Part shown: one piece after another, positions 39,746-53,213 of the stretch
Position numbering within the stretch: position 1 is the first letter of the stretch
Layout of the letters: each line of letters opens with the position of its first letter
Assembly (NCBI GenBank): GCA_037179385.1
Contig: CM074187.1
Location: 43,062,879-43,126,878 of the forward strand
Direction: 5' to 3'
DNA: 64,000 bases
Source of the DNA: Holothuria scabra
Lineage: Eukaryota > Echinodermata > Holothuroidea > Aspidochirotida > Holothuriidae
The notes under the pieces: model-generated
Told to the model about the DNA's origin: nothing
Database searches by the model: none
What the model saw: the letters and a program-made list of their open reading frames with translations, nothing else
Position numbers and translations under genes: made by a program

Positions 39746-41800
39746 CCATAACATTAAAAGCAAGATTGATCTGCATTCATGGAACACTGTTTTGGTCAAT
39801 GTATGAACATTCATTCATAAAAATATATGAACTTTCATTTAGTCGCCTAAAGTTAACAAAATAATATCTGAGGTCCACTTTATCGAAGAGAAGACTTTCC
39901 TAGCTCTTGTGCGTTTCCCAGACCGTCCGGAGAACTTTAGAAAAGCAATCATTCTCAGATTCGTCACCAATATTTGGAGGAAGTGCAAATTCTTCAGTAA
40001 TCCCCCAACTTCTTAAACTTAAAGCTTTTTGCAATATAAGCTCCATACCAACAAATTATTGTTTTAAGAGGGCAAAAATTTCGGCGCGCTTCGCGCGCCA
40101 GGATACACCCTTAATGCAGTGGTATTCACATTTGCAAGAAAAATCGGAGAAATTTAGCTACTACTTACAAGCCCGAGATTGACCATTTCGGCTGTTTGAG
40201 GAGTCGCAATTTTTCAAAATTTTCGGTACGCTCCTCGCCAACAAAGGATAGTCTTTCTCGCAAGACTTCATATTCTAGGTAGTGGAACCATTGGCCTACC
40301 GTACTCAAATGTTCTCATACACACCTGTCATCAGATATCTTTCAACCCTGTCAGTTGTGTAGTTTTTGTAGAAGGATTCTTTAGCTATTAAAGTGTCAAA
40401 ATTTTATCAATGTTCAATGTTGCAGAGCACTGGCGTAGCTACAGAAGGAAGGGGCCATTGCGCCTTTGCTCGAAAAAGTGAAAAATTCGATAATTTGCCA
40501 TTTAAGGCAGCAGTCAAATAAAGTGCGGTTTTCCTTCATAAAATTCCGAATTCCTCCTAATAACAGTTCCATATTTGAAATGATTATTTTTGAAAAAGGC
40601 AAAAGTTTCCACGCGCTTCGCGGGCCATAAATTGCGAGCCTTAAGGCTGTAAGTGATCACTCATAAAGCAGCCAGTTGATAATTTGTCCTAGACGTTTCG
40701 TTGCCGTTCCCCTAAATTTTTCTTCAATATGGGCTTTCATTTTTGTCTAAAAAAGGCAACAAAGTTGCGAAAGTTTTGTAATGTCGCCGAGAAGCCTTAA
40801 TCCGCACTCCTTAGATAACACGATCTTTAGCCGACATGCTATCTCAGATATATGCTAATAGGAAAAGCAGATTCTTCAATTCGATAGGCCCACGAATATA
40901 CGAATTTCCTTACAGGAAACCCTTAATCTAATCTATTTTCTGCAATACAAGCTCCATGTTTACAAATGTGTAAAAGGATGCAAATTTTCGGTAGGTAACT
41001 TACAGTAGTGTTCAGACTTATTTTAAAAAGTTTTTCTTGCTCGGAGAAAAAGCAAAACCATTTAGCATAAAAATTTACCTTTTGGTCAATGGGGTAGGGT
41101 GAATTGCTTGGTCCAAAATTGCCCCCAACACTTCTCTGAAGGCCCTAAGACACCCACAAACTAACACAGCTTAACTATTACAAAATCGGGAAACCTCTAC
41201 GCTTTTGCCCCCCCCCCCCTCCCCTGGACAGTCAGGTCTGGTTACGCTACTGGAAGTGTGTTTTTGAGTATATTTTAACCATGCTCATAAAAAATCCTTT
41301 TTCCAAACTATCAACACTTTGGCATAAATCATTCGCCAACTGTCACAATTTTCGATCTGATTCTCATCCCTTAGGCTACAGAGTACAATCGATATTGAAA
41401 CTGACCGTATTAGGGTCAAGTTTTCACATCAAATTTTGCATTCCCCCTTAGACACCATACCAGGACAGGAGACAAATTTTTAAGGCCAAATCCACCCCCC
41501 TCCCCACCCTTGAAAATCAAACTCACGCCCATGAGCAATTTGATTATCTAAAATTCCTTTTCATAGAAAAATGAAGGAAATTTCACACAAAATTTTGTGA
41601 CATTCTAATGCGTGGTTTAAAGAATTGGTAATCAGATGTGGAAGCACAGAGTGCGAGAACAAGGGACTGTATGTGTTCCTGCTACGTCGGTTTTGCGTTA
41701 ACTGCGAAGAGTAACGCAAGCTACTTCTGACAGTCATACCGCTCCAAATGGTATAATCTGCGTCACCCCTCCCTCTGAAACTCATTCCACCCATCATTCG
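39746..41800. other. No gene recognised
   Basis: It contains a GCGCGCTTCGCGCGCC / CGCGCTTCGCGGGCC word pair (40083, 40614) and a GTCGCAATTTTTCAAAATTTT repeat copy at about 40160-40260, so 40080-40640 is probably repeat-derived. A C-run is at 41209-41225. No exon with family character was seen. Confidence 0.45.
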
Positions 41801-42115
41801 AGCGTGTTTGATCTATCGGTAAGAGCATCTGCCTCTCACGCGGAAGGCCCTGGTTCTATTCCCGTGGGATCCCCTGTTAAGACTTATTATGTCGTCCCCG
41901 AAAACTGTACAGCACCCCTTCCTATAGTATACCAGGATGAGGATAACAGGTTGAGTCATACAAAAGACTCTAAAAATGGAACCTACAACCGTTGTGCATG
42001 ATGCTCCGCATAGGCAATGGAGTAGGGAGAACAAGGCAGTGAGCCACAACTGGAAAAAGGCCCTGGCCGGCTCGAAATTAACCAATAGGTTGGAAACTGG
42101 GCCGTAAAACTCCAT

Positions 42116-42160
<45 letters not shown>
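41801..42160 (+). mobile_element. Complete SINE with tRNA-Glu(CTC)-like head and TAAC tail
   Basis: Box A-like TGATCTATCGG (41809-41819) and box B-like GGTTCTATTCC (41852-41862) lie in a tRNA-like head with the anticodon arm CTGCCTCTCACGCGG. The body carries CAGTGAGCCACAACTGG, GGCCGGCTCGAAATT and AGGTTGGAAACTGGGCCG. The tail is about ten TAAC units (42118-42160). It is the best reference copy for the family in this window. Confidence 0.88.
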
Positions 42161-42161
<1 letters not shown>

Positions 42162-44859
42162 CGAGGGATGGCGGTTCCTGGACTGCATTTCGTGCAATAG
42201 TGCTACATAGGTACTGACATTTAACGGCATGTTGAATCCCAAGTTATTGGTTCAAAGGTGTAGTTTTAAGTCGGCTTAGCAGTAACGTATTACCTTAAAT
42301 TCATAAATTGCTACCAACTTAATTAACATTTGATGGCCGACCTGTCATTTGGGAATGGATTCCCTGCCGAAAATATCAAGGGTTCATGTACCGCGCACTT
42401 TGCCAGTATGAAGGAACGGCTCTGACCCTAGTAAGCGTATGTTGGAAACCAGCCCCTTCCTACAGATATAAAACATGTGACCCTCGACGAAGTACCCATG
42501 TATTGAAAGTTTTTTTAAACTATTAAAACTGGGCGTCTTCGTCTTAAAGCTGGTCGACTCGATAGCGCCATGACTTGGCCCATTTTTAAAGATCGAAAAT
42601 CGCGGCAAATATCAATATGACCTTGTTATTTCTAACAGGTGTTCACAACCCAGACAAAGACTGCGGGTGTGTCTTACTGCTGAAAATATCAAAAGATAAT
42701 ACTCTTTTTAATAATATACAGTGTTTTGTTTATTTTTGGAACATGAAGTACCTATTTGATAAGTATTTTGTGCCAAATATCAATAATTTGACACTAAGAT
42801 TGGTCTGAAAAGTTGCAATTGTATCAGTTCTGTTTAAAATTTTATTTTCGTAAGTTTGGACCGATTTTCTTGGTTTGAGATCATTTGGTAACTAATTTAG
42901 CCACTGAATTCGATTTTATAGTCACATAATACTTGAAAATACAAATTAAAAATCTTAAAAGAGCTGATGTCAAGTATATTAAAATTAATCTTACTATTGC
43001 CACTGCACTTGATTCGGAAACCAAGGTCAAAGTATGTCAAGGGCCAGAATTTTCTAATATGAAACATTGCTCTTCTCAATTAGAAACAATTAATATGTTC
43101 TTTAGAAGACCTGTACCTGGCAGAAATTTTCTTTGAGAATTTATCGGAATTTATTTGACCAAAGGGTTTTAATACGGGTCCCAAATGGTTTCCATACGGT
43201 TTTGAAGAATTTTTTAACAGATTTGGTTTATGCAAACGGTCATTTTTATACCCATTGGGGTTTGTCCAATTTTCATCAACTTAATAAAAAAGGAATTTTT
43301 ATTTTCAAAGAGTACCATTTAAGCCTTTTGGTCGGTTCCGGGGTTTTAGTCTTACTCCAAATGGTTCCCAGAGAGGGAATGTTAACCTGCTAAAGAACAT
43401 GCAAAATAGGGCATAGCATAAGTGTGTTCAAACCACTAATGGTTGATCTATACTTTATGTTACGGATTAATGGAAGCTTCCCCGACGGGATGGGGGAGCT
43501 ACCTCCTTCATCCAACAGAAGACCATGGAACAATGCTGCTCCAATCCCGGTGGCGCCACCGCTCTGAACGATACAGTACTAGTGAGTAAACTGTGACTGT
43601 TCACATGCAATCGAGGGTTTATTTATTTTCACATTTACCCTACGAGTCGGTTCCTTCACCCTGACGTAGATCCCGGTACTGTTCTACCGGAAATGTAAAA
43701 CTTAGTTCCATCGATAAATCATGATTTGACCTAATTGGAGCGAAAGGCCAAAAACATGCACGCTCACTAGAAGAAACTACTTTTCAGATTGAGGTAAATA
43801 GTCAAGTTCTTTGGCAGTATAACCTGCCATTTACCCTCTCAACACTCAGACGCGGCCCCACGGTACTTTGACAGTTTGATAGGGGACAAAGCATGAACTG
43901 AGTTATCATTTTCCTCTTCACCCTTCTTTTCCTTCTTTTAATACATTTTCTTTCGAATAAAGGGGGGGGGGACTCTCCTTGCCCCTTCCCTGACGCCGCC
44001 CCTGTCTCTCAAGACTCAACTGAAAACCTGGACTGACTGACCTATACCATGTGAATATTTATTGGCATCCTTACTGGACGCATCCCTTCTCTCCGTTTGT
44101 CGTGTTTTTACGTCATTTCTATTTATTTCACATCCCCTAATTTGTATTATATTCTTCTTTTTAATTTCCCCTTTTTGCTATCCCTTCGTTTCTCCTTCCC
44201 AAGGCTTCCCGATTTTTCTCTTTTAAAATTTTCTAAGAGGAAGGGCACTAGGTCTACTTTTCTGTTCCGTGCTACGCCACTGAAACCACCTATACCCCTT
44301 CCCCTCCTGTCTTCCTGTCTGTTGTCATGAAAGTTAATCCCTATCAATTTCACTGAACACTGAGTTATTCACGGCATTGTATGTACGTCTACACACAAAA
44401 TGTGCAGATCAGAAAATTCGAGGAACTACTGTGCTCAGTTTGCTAATTCAGTTGTGTTCTATAAAGCTCCTTCTATACAGTCAAAGACTCATAATGGATA
44501 TCATTTCTGCTGCTACCTGTCATTGCCAGTACTGGTTTGATTTTGATTTACATGATCTATAATCTTTTGAGTCTTATATCAATCTTTATTTGCAAATGTA
44601 TGTATTTTCATGGATGAAATCTTCCGTTTTTTGACCAGTGCAATGCATTTCATTTGCCAGCCCTTTTGTTTTCTTTTTGAAAATAAAAACCGATCGCGTG
44701 CGATTTTTCCTAAGCCACACCTGAGTACAAATGAATATATTGAAATAAGGGTATGTACCTGTACCGAAGTATATGTTCGGCTTATTACATGTAACGGCTG
44801 GAGGCTTTTCGGTTTCGAACGGGAAAGCTGTTAGCGTGTATCTATATCACAGTAGTTCC
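42161..44859. other. No gene recognised
   Basis: AT-rich DNA with several short open frames and no recognisable motif or splice-consistent chain. A G-run is at 43962-43970. Confidence 0.4.
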
Positions 44860-45613
44860 CAATGGGAGCGGTACCGCCCTTTGGGCGTTTGAATGTGCCA
44901 AAAGGGCGGTAGGGACGTTGGCAGGAAATGAGACCGACAAATTATTCAGTCAAAACATTAAAAAATAACAATAATACAAACCGAGCAACGTAACAGACTA
45001 CAAATCAGTTGGAGAGGATATCTGGGACTGTCTTCCAAACATTGAACCAGACATCATCAAGTTGGTGAAGTCACACCAAGCTCGGGGGAGCCACTGACTA
45101 CTTGATATTGTGACGCATAGAGGTATGACCGTCATGCCCTTCAGGCACTTCAGACTATACCTGCAATAATCGTGATATTTGTGTGCAGACCATCTAACTA
45201 AAATTCTGAAGACACTCCGAAAAAAGTCATGTTGGTATTTAAATAACTTTTGTATTGCTAACTTTTTTCCGATGGGAGGGGGGATATGGACAAACCTGAT
45301 GTTCAGTTCATTATATATGCATAGGTTTCGAGACAAAGGACAAAATCAAGCTATGAACTGTTCACCTAGTGGTCCTGCAAAAGCAGACCAGAAACACCGG
45401 GACACAATACTGTAAATATAGGATCAATTATGTAGCTCTTTTTTATATTGTGGTATGCTTTTGCTCAAGTTGTCATGCATGTTATGAAGAAAAACTCAGA
45501 AAATTATTGAACAGTATTTTTTGTTACTTGTTTGATGAGCTGTAGGGGGCGCGGTTTGAACAAAACCAATTGACTAAAGGGGGCTTTGTGCTAAAAAGGG
45601 TTGGGAAACACTC
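44860..45613. mobile_element. Decayed hAT-like element
   Basis: It starts CAGTAGTTCCCAATGGGAG and ends GGGTTGGGAAACACTC. The CAGTGGTTCCCAA-type end with its inverted partner is characteristic of hAT transposons. Inside, the + strand near 45015-45090 reads DIWDCLPNIEPDIIKLV before a stop, possibly remnant coding. The 8-bp flanks do not match clearly. Confidence 0.6.
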
Positions 45614-46759
45614 ATCCATATGAAAATTCAGTTCATAATATGGTTTTTTAATAAAACGAAAAAACATGTTCATTTTCAGTTACAGTTTGATCGTTTTAGA
45701 TTTCACGCCCTTGGTATGTCAAACTCATAAATAAATCAACACGATAAAAGAGTTAAAGAGATAAATGAATAAAGATAGCCAGATAATATTTCGTGGCGAC
45801 CACATGAGTGCGTCAACTTTTATATGAAACATTTCAAATACGAGATCGACACATTCTTCATTCTTGAAAGTTGTTGGAGATTGTAGGTGGCGAGAGATTC
45901 CCAGTTCCCCTTAACTGCAGTCATCCGTTACCCAGAACTACTATTTAACCAGTTTGGCTAGTTTAAGTCTATAATGATACTACTGTCCCTTTTCACTATT
46001 TTTTTCACACCGGCTTTTCCCGGCCATGATTGTAGGACAATTTAAATAATAATTTCAATTGTATAGAGTATGGAATGTGAAACGAAATACCAACCATGTT
46101 ATATCCTCAATTGGGGATAATTGTGAAACAGAATACCTAGCGTACATCAAGGTCTTAGCATGTATTGACTTGACACGAATAGTTTTATTCCATCACCTTT
46201 TGTATTACTGGAATTTGAACCTTTCTTTCTCAATAGAGTTTTATCATAGCCTGCGGCAATGTCGTTTGTGCATGGAAAAGTAGTTTACATTTCAAAAAGT
46301 TTTCTATGAAAATTCCCCCAAAAATCTAAATCGGTTTGATGATGGGCGAGAATTTCGTTCGTCATAAAAATCCAATGAGAATTCGATGAATCAGGAGACT
46401 GCAGAGTAACTAATGCTAGGTACGTTCGCACTAAAGCCGAAACTTGCTGCTGGTTTGCGCTCGGAAGGCGACATTTTTTATTCCATTTTTTTCCAGAACA
46501 CGTTTCCAGGTAATTTCCAAAAATCGCCTGTATTTGCTCTGTCCTCCAGTCTTGGCAGATTTCGACTTTCGTGTGAACGCACTAAACGTATATACCAATG
46601 TTTATACAACATTGCGTACACGTATGCACCGATTACGTACGCCTTTTATGCACACCGGTTAGGTACATCTGTTACATAGATCGTTAAAGGTTAGAAACTA
46701 TAGGCTGTAAAGTTCCATTTAACTAACCAACTCATGAAAATGAGAATAAAACTATATCG
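45614..46759. other. No gene recognised
   Basis: AT-rich DNA. No family motif in the open frames of 70-90 codons seen here. Confidence 0.4.
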
Positions 46760-46940
46760 GATTCTGGATGACGTCACAGAACACCCTTGTTGATCGAGAA
46801 CCGATTCGATACACTGTCGATAATATCACATCATCTATAGCGTATCGCAAACGCTCATATTTATCGACGGTGCATTGAATCATTGAATCAGTTCGCATTT
46901 CAAGTTTTGGCAAGTTTATTCGGTAACGTCATCCAGAATC
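46760..46940. mobile_element. 181-bp foldback with GATTCTGGATGACGTCA ends
   Basis: The left end GATTCTGGATGACGTCAC and the right end GTAACGTCATCCAGAATC are inverted, followed inward by shorter pairs (TCGATAATATC / TATTTATCGA). The left end holds a consensus CRE palindrome TGACGTCA. Confidence 0.75.
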
Positions 46941-47895
46941 AGGCAGAGTTTAAAATGCATTTTTGAAGTCAATAGGGATAGGACCTCCCTGTTATGAATG
47001 CAAAATTTCTCGTGCAAATTATGCAATCAAAATAAAATTGTTGAGGAGAAAATTGCTTCAAGTGAAGTTTAAAGGAAACAATTGTCCATTAATGTTAGGA
47101 TATAATGTCATAAGTGCTTGCTTCAAGTCCACTTTTTGCTGAAAGTATGACCAGTCTACATGCTCACATTTTAAGGACCACACATCGGCTTTCATGCAAA
47201 TTCCACTGACCGAAATACTTAGAATAAGTACCCCGTAACATATCAAAATTTAATGTGATCTCAAATTACCTTTTTTAAATGATATCAATCCAAATCTCTA
47301 CACTACAATAAAATTGACAAGCTATAATTGTAATGCCTTTAGACTTTACTTATAATCTGGCCAGTATATGCCCCAAAAAACTTTTGTTCTCTTGAAATTT
47401 ACAAGTTTCCATTTACTTGATTCATATTAACACCGTACATTTATAGGTCAAAATATTTTGACCCTTTTAAAATTCAAACAAACAGTTTGATATGTTTAAC
47501 ACCCTTTCAAAATTTCGCCCAACCTCTGAAACCGTCCCATGATTCCCCACTATGGATATCGCTGTTTTGTAAAAGATGTGCTGATAACGTAGTAGAAGCA
47601 ATATAGTTACAGTCTAACCGTAAATGATAAACAAGTCCTTGTACTGTGTTATAGTTACTACTCTTGTTCAAAAGGTTCCCTCGTGAACAAATATATGCAT
47701 ACCAAACAACTAGGCTTGTAATGTCATAAAATTTGCTTACCCACAGGAGTTAACTGTAGTAAACAGTGATCGATCTGCGCTCCATGATAAGCAACCCCCT
47801 GATGTGGTATCTTATAAGACTAGAAACGGAAGGAGATGCCATTCACAGTCGGGCCGTAGCGTACTAGATTCAGTGAAGCCGCCAAAATAGGGGCG

Positions 47896-48038
47896 ATGCA
47901 CACTCTTTAACAAGAAATTTCCTAACTGGCCAACGATAACCCTAATCCCTAACCTAATCCCTAACCCAACAAAGAATACAATCGATGTAATACAATAGCA
48001 ACAGTCAATCAAGAAACACCTTGTTAAAAAGTGCGCAT
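47896..48038. mobile_element. ATGCGCAC-ended MITE
   Basis: The left end ATGCACACTCTTTAACAAG and the right end CCTTGTTAAAAAGTGCGCAT are inverted. The interior reads AACCCTAATCCCTAACC (three short repeats) and AATACAATCGATGTAATAC. It is in reverse orientation to the copies at 17167 and 18613. Confidence 0.85.
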
Positions 48039-48079
48039 CTACCCCAAAAATGTCAAAATTGGAGAGTAGGGAGGGGGGC

Positions 48080-48332
48080 TAGTGGCAAAAGTTAATATGG
48101 GGGCAAAAATTTTCAGGAGCAACGCAAAACCGACCTCAAATCAACCGTTACCACCGTTGGGGGTTCAGGGGACGAAGTCCCCAGAAGCTCATATCTCTGG
48201 ATGAAACATTAAGTCTCAGGAGAAGTACATTATTTTTTTTCTTCGGTTAACTCCAAACTGACTTTCCGTGCAGGGGCCAAGTGTGGGAGAGGAAAAAAGT
48301 CTGGGGGAAATTCCCTACTTGTGCCGTCACTG
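48080..48332. mobile_element. CAGTGGCG-type repeat, copy 3
   Basis: It shares GTTGGGGGTTCAGGGGACGAAG, ATTAAGTCTCAGGAGAAGTA, TTCGGTTAACTCCAAACTGAC and a right end GCCGTCACTG with the copies at 4931 and 21193. The left end is approximate (TAGTGGCAAAAG). Confidence 0.6.
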
Positions 48333-50659
48333 ACTACAGTCAACCCAAAGGCGGTGGTGGCAGGGTGTGGGAAGAATGGTCAATAAAGTGCCGTCGTTGG
48401 GGACCACTACGTATCTTAATGTTTACATTACGGTCTAGTTAGTTGTTGGCCATATAAGCCATAAATTCTTCGTCATATTCTGGCTTCCCTCGCCTTTCAT
48501 CACATCTCGGAGTCACGTAACAATTAATAGACTCAAGTGTATATGGAAATTACCCGGAGGGTTTGTTTTCTCTCAGAAACTAAGGATCATATTAATGGGG
48601 TTACCAATGGATCTCTTGTTACCACATCGTAGTTTAATCTAGCACAATTTCTTTTTTCCTTTTTCTTTCACAGAAACTATCAACCTCCCTTTCAATTTAT
48701 AGGAAATTGGTAAGCTATTCATCATGTTAATATAACTATTTCTATTCGGGCTATGTCTGCCATAATACCCCGGATCTACTATGAGCTGGATGCCTCAATT
48801 TTTCACTTTCAACTTGCCTAACTTTTCCGAACAATAATAATAATACCATCGAAATATGTTGTTTGTATAGCTATGTTGTTGTTTTTAACTTTTCTCTTGT
48901 TTATTTAGGTCTCCAAGCGCTTTCGTAAGTTACCCCGGTCGACGGAAGTCTGCCTCGTAAACGGTCCCTAAGGGTCGTCGGTACCGAGGAATGCAATGAA
49001 CTTGACAGGAGTGAAACTAACATATCATAACAGAGACGAGTCCCACACTTAACTTAATTGAGTCCACCACTATACGCTTTGATTCTATACTACCAATTAT
49101 ACTGTAGTACTGAAAAGTCTTCTGTTGCTAAAGTAATGTTGACTGTACCTAACCCTGTATGATGACTTTAAGAGCCGAATACTTTTCTGTAAGCATACTC
49201 ATCAACCAGATACCGAGACAATTGGAGGGATATCTTACCTTTTATTGTCACCAATATGTAATAAAAGGTAATAAAACTACGTAAGCTGAATATTTATCCT
49301 CGAGAACGAAGTTCAAGATACCTGTTTGTACTCTGCTAAGAGTAATGTACACTATCGTTTTCCATCGCTCTTTGTCTCTCAGAGTCACAAGTAGGCGTCG
49401 CCATTACCCAAAAAGGACGTACATAAAATATTTCTCCTTCCAATCAACCACAAGAAGGGGATAGGCTGTATAGTACTTCGATTATTTAGGTAAGTATGCT
49501 TTAAATAAATTCAAAAAATATTTTTCTGAATATTAAGGTCGCCTAACCAAAAATTTGTTTTCTTAAATAATCCAGATCATTTGCATAGAAATGTTTAGGC
49601 TCATACTGCAAACTCTCAGGAAGTACATCTGTCCCGTCAGAAGGTAACTTGGATTGGGGCCCCCTGACTCCGACGACACCCCACGGTAGTCGCTATAATG
49701 TTTTTCGAAACATAAGAATGGATAAATTTTCCAAAATAATCGTTTCTACCTTATAGTTTCTTTTGTATCGGGATAACATTTGGATGGTGTGCATGAAAAA
49801 TCAACCCAAAATGATGTTCTTTAAATTTGAAATGTATTGAAAAGTAAGTTTTTAGAACAGGAAAATTCCCCAGCCGACAACACATGACTGACTTCTATAT
49901 CGGATTATTGAAAGGGAAGGGAGTGAAATGAAAAACAAGAAGGAGAAAACTAGGGAAGGGAAAGGAAAAAATAAAAATGTGGAAGGAAAATAAAAAAACA
50001 TAAAAATGTGTATTAAATTGCTGATCGGAGGGAAGGACACAGAGAAAGGAATGGACTTGATATGAAAAGATTTTGAACATCGATGGCACAAGCAGGCCTA
50101 CTGAAACAGGCTGGTGGTCGGTTGGAAGACTGAAAGTTAAGGACTGGGAAAGCAGTAACGTGGAAAAAGATAAAGCCTGTTAGACTGCAGTGCATGGGGA
50201 AGAAAGATGAGGACAAGACTAGAAAATCGAAAGTATGTGTCAGGCAGAAGAGAAAGGTGATAACGGAAATAAAGAAAGAACAGACAATTAGAAACAAGAC
50301 TTGGTTTGAGAGCGGAAGGAAATGCAGCAGCTATGTCGATCTTCATTTGTAATCAAACATGCAGCGACACTTCAACCAAATGTCACGCAGAGATGTCATG
50401 CTCCTTTGGGGTCCCGGAAGGCTCGGGCCCCAAAGGGTGTCTGAAACAGTTGTCTAAAATGCATCTTAACAAGTCTAGAGTCTATGCCATGTTAATCATT
50501 TTTGAAAACTATAACTCAATGGAAGTATGTTAAGGCTCAGTATAGCGTGGTCAGTTCACTTTGCTGTTAGTTCTCACTCATTCAGTTTCTGAGTCACGCG
50601 TTTCGGCGTAATCCCAAGCTCTAAACATTACTTTCTCACACTTTATTTCCATCTAGCGA
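48333..50659. other. No gene recognised
   Basis: AT-rich DNA. A purine-rich stretch with GGGAAGGGAAAGG words at 49905-50045 produces open frames on the minus strand without protein-like motifs. Confidence 0.45.
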
Positions 50660-51316
50660 AGTTACTTAGAGTTTTACAGCCCAGTTTCCCAACAATTGGT
50701 TTAAGTCGAGCCAGGGAGTTGCTAGAGACCCTAGCAACTCGCTGGTCGAGCAGACCACGGCATTTTTTCAGTTGTGTCTCATTGGCACAATGCCAGTAGG
50801 TTTCATATTTAACTTCCCCGGTATGACCCGGCCTGGAAGTGAACTCCAGACCTCCCGACTGTATGTAAATCGGACGCTCTACAATCTAAAATCAAACGAG
50901 TGAACTTAGTCACTCTTTGATCGAGTGAAAAGTGTAAATTCACTCCAATAGAGTGATAATTCACTCCAAGAGGAGTGAAGTTCCCTCCGAAAAGAGTGAA
51001 GTTCCCTCCAAAAAGAGTGAAATTTACTAGAGGAAGAGGAAAAAATTCACTCTTCCACGAGTGCCTGCAATGATCGCTCTTTTTTAAGAGCGATCATTGT
51101 GGGCACTCCATCAAGAGTGAATCTTCGCTTGTTTTAAGGGAATTTCACTCTTTTTGGAGTGAACTTCACTCTTTTTCGAGGGAACTTCGCTCCTCTTGGG
51201 GTGAATTACCACTCTAAATGGAGTGAATTATCACTTTTCACTCGATCAAAGAGTGACTTCGTTCACTCTTTTGATTTTAGAGTGTAACAACTTGACCATG
51301 CAGTCGGTCTAGTGAC
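50660..51316 (-). mobile_element. SINE split by a nested palindromic element
   Basis: SINE parts 50660-50881 and 51287-51316, minus strand. The body words are TTTTACAGCCCAGTTTCCC (rc), GGCACAATGCCAGTAGGTTTC and GTATGACCCGGCC. The head resumes after the insertion as ACAACTTGACCATGCAGTCGG. Compared with the intact copy at 15440-15690 (GCCCTAACCAATTGACCATG), the only large difference is the 403-bp insert at a TA. Confidence 0.85.
50882..51284. mobile_element. 403-bp perfect-type palindrome, CACTCTAAAATC ends, TA duplication
   Basis: The left end CAATCTAAAATCAAACGAG and the right end TTTGATTTTAGAGTG are inverted. The arms run almost uninterrupted to a centre near 51086 (GAGCGATCATT..). The arms repeat GAGTGAAxTTCACTC-like words. 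TA flanks are at 50880-50881 and 51285-51286. It belongs to the CACTCTAAAA class of 3615 and 14341. Confidence 0.9.
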
Positions 51317-53213
51317 AAATATCCACTAAAAACACACATGCCTTGCCATACAGATGTGGATTTCTTGCATGAACAAGCAGGGGGTTCCCGTAAAACTCCC
51401 TGAGACGTGACAGCTGTTTATATGAACATCTTGTAAATTTTATTTCTTATAACAAACAAAAGCTCCAAGTTTTGGTACGACACCAGGGAAGATTTCATTT
51501 GAACTAAAATTGTGGGAGAGAGACAATTGCGGCAGAACGGAATGGGATTTGGTTTCAGAATACTAATGACTGTGTCTAGATAAATTGAAATGAGTAAATT
51601 TGAAATTTCGGATAAATTTTGCAAACAGTGCACATCGCCCCAAAATGAGACATAGCAAGAAATTTGCGCTCATTAATCATAATTTCATAGACTGACGTTA
51701 CTCTTTTTACATGGCATACCATACAGTTGGAGAAGAGCTCCCAAAACCAAAAACTGAAAAAAAAAGAGTGCATAAGGAACGTCAGAAAGAAGAGAGAATT
51801 GTTCTAATGAAATAGAAAAACCCTTCGATATGGACTAGCTATCTTTAAAGGTGATTTTTCGGTGCGCTTATTTCATTTTTACTTCTTTTAGGAAAACTTG
51901 TACGGATAAAGAACTAGTTTTGCCACCCTTCCGATCTGCCCTACTGCCGTATCCCCGTACTACATTAATTGAAATCGAGCGACCGATATGGCAAGTCCGT
52001 TATTTCTCTCAAATTTGGAGTCGAGAAGGTCATTTCATCAACTATAATCCGACAAATGTGCTTTATTCCTTTTCTACCACCGAATAAAGGCTCTTTTTTT
52101 GGAAGCTTACTTTTTGTAACATACGCATTGCACCTGATTTGTACAACCGTATATAGTGCGTGTGGTGCCTACACTGCAGCCGTTTCTCGTCTCATAAACT
52201 TATTACTATTTATACATGAAAAGGAAGCTCACGGCATCTTTGTGTTCATGAAATGCATGCAAAAAGGAAGCAAGCCTTAGTGCTTTCCTTGCGCGCGTAA
52301 GCATGCGAAGCATATCTTATGTTATGTGTCGCTCACTTTTAAAAAGGCAAATCCAGCAAATAGACCCAATCAGAAATGTGTTTGCATAGTAGTTAGTTGT
52401 GGGACGATGTGTCTCACACACACCTGTACTTGTGGGACAAATTGTTGTGTGAATTGCAGTTGCGGGAAGTTCCACAACTGCACTACTATTAAATGGTATC
52501 ATCACTTATGTTTATCACTTTTAACTTCATTTTTGTAATAATGTCAAATGTCCTACAACTGTGTGGAGTGATGGTGTGATGTATTAAATTGTGATAATGG
52601 CATGCTGCCGTCTTTATTTGACTTGTCCCACAACTGCATTAACTTCCTTGTTGTGTTGTTACATACAGTTGAAGGACATTTTGTCTGTTCAACAAGTGCT
52701 GGATGATTAGGTAGTACAAACACCAAACATTCAAATATAGTGGGGCAGCCTTCCAGTTAAATAGGTTTCACAAAGGCCAGAATTTCAAAGTAACCTCAAG
52801 TTTCACACACATGAGTTCAGTGTAACTCTTATGCAACATTCACTTGCAGAACATAAGACCATACTGTCCCACAACAGCATGGAAAATATTAATGTTTTGA
52901 AATTGTGTGCTATGTAAGAATACGCGTGCGTGGAAAATGCAGGGGTGTGTGGGTGCCGTCATAACCGCAAGGCTATCAAATTACACGTGAGCTCTTGTGG
53001 TTGCTAATGGTTTCATTAAAATGGTCGGTGTGATGGAGAATAAGCTGTCAGTGTTTAACCAATCAGAATGCAGGATTCCAAATAATCAGTCAGTTGATGT
53101 CGTAGAAAAAATTACATTTTCGCCTTAAAACATTTTTTGCGGGGCGTTGCCGCCCGGTCTGGATCCGCCTCTTTAATCTTCTCCCTCAACTATGTTCGGA
53201 GCTATGCGCACTG
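51317..53213. other. No gene recognised
   Basis: The 52390-52870 part repeats TGTGGGAC / GTCCCACAACTGCA words in both orientations (52402, 52430, 52625, 52866), suggesting a small foldback repeat that I could not delimit. No exon was seen. Confidence 0.4.

Noticed and set aside
39400..39814. Phe/Ser- and Lys/Arg-rich open frames of 99-123 codons on both strands
   Set aside because: They follow from a purine-rich tract; composition alone explains the absence of stops.
41801..42001. 65-codon frame over the SINE head
   Set aside because: Lies wholly inside a tRNA-derived SINE with internal promoter boxes; not a protein gene.
47935..47970. Telomere-like CCCTAA words (AACCCTAATCCCTAACC)
   Set aside because: Only a few irregular units, located inside a MITE and shared with its other copies; not an interstitial telomere.
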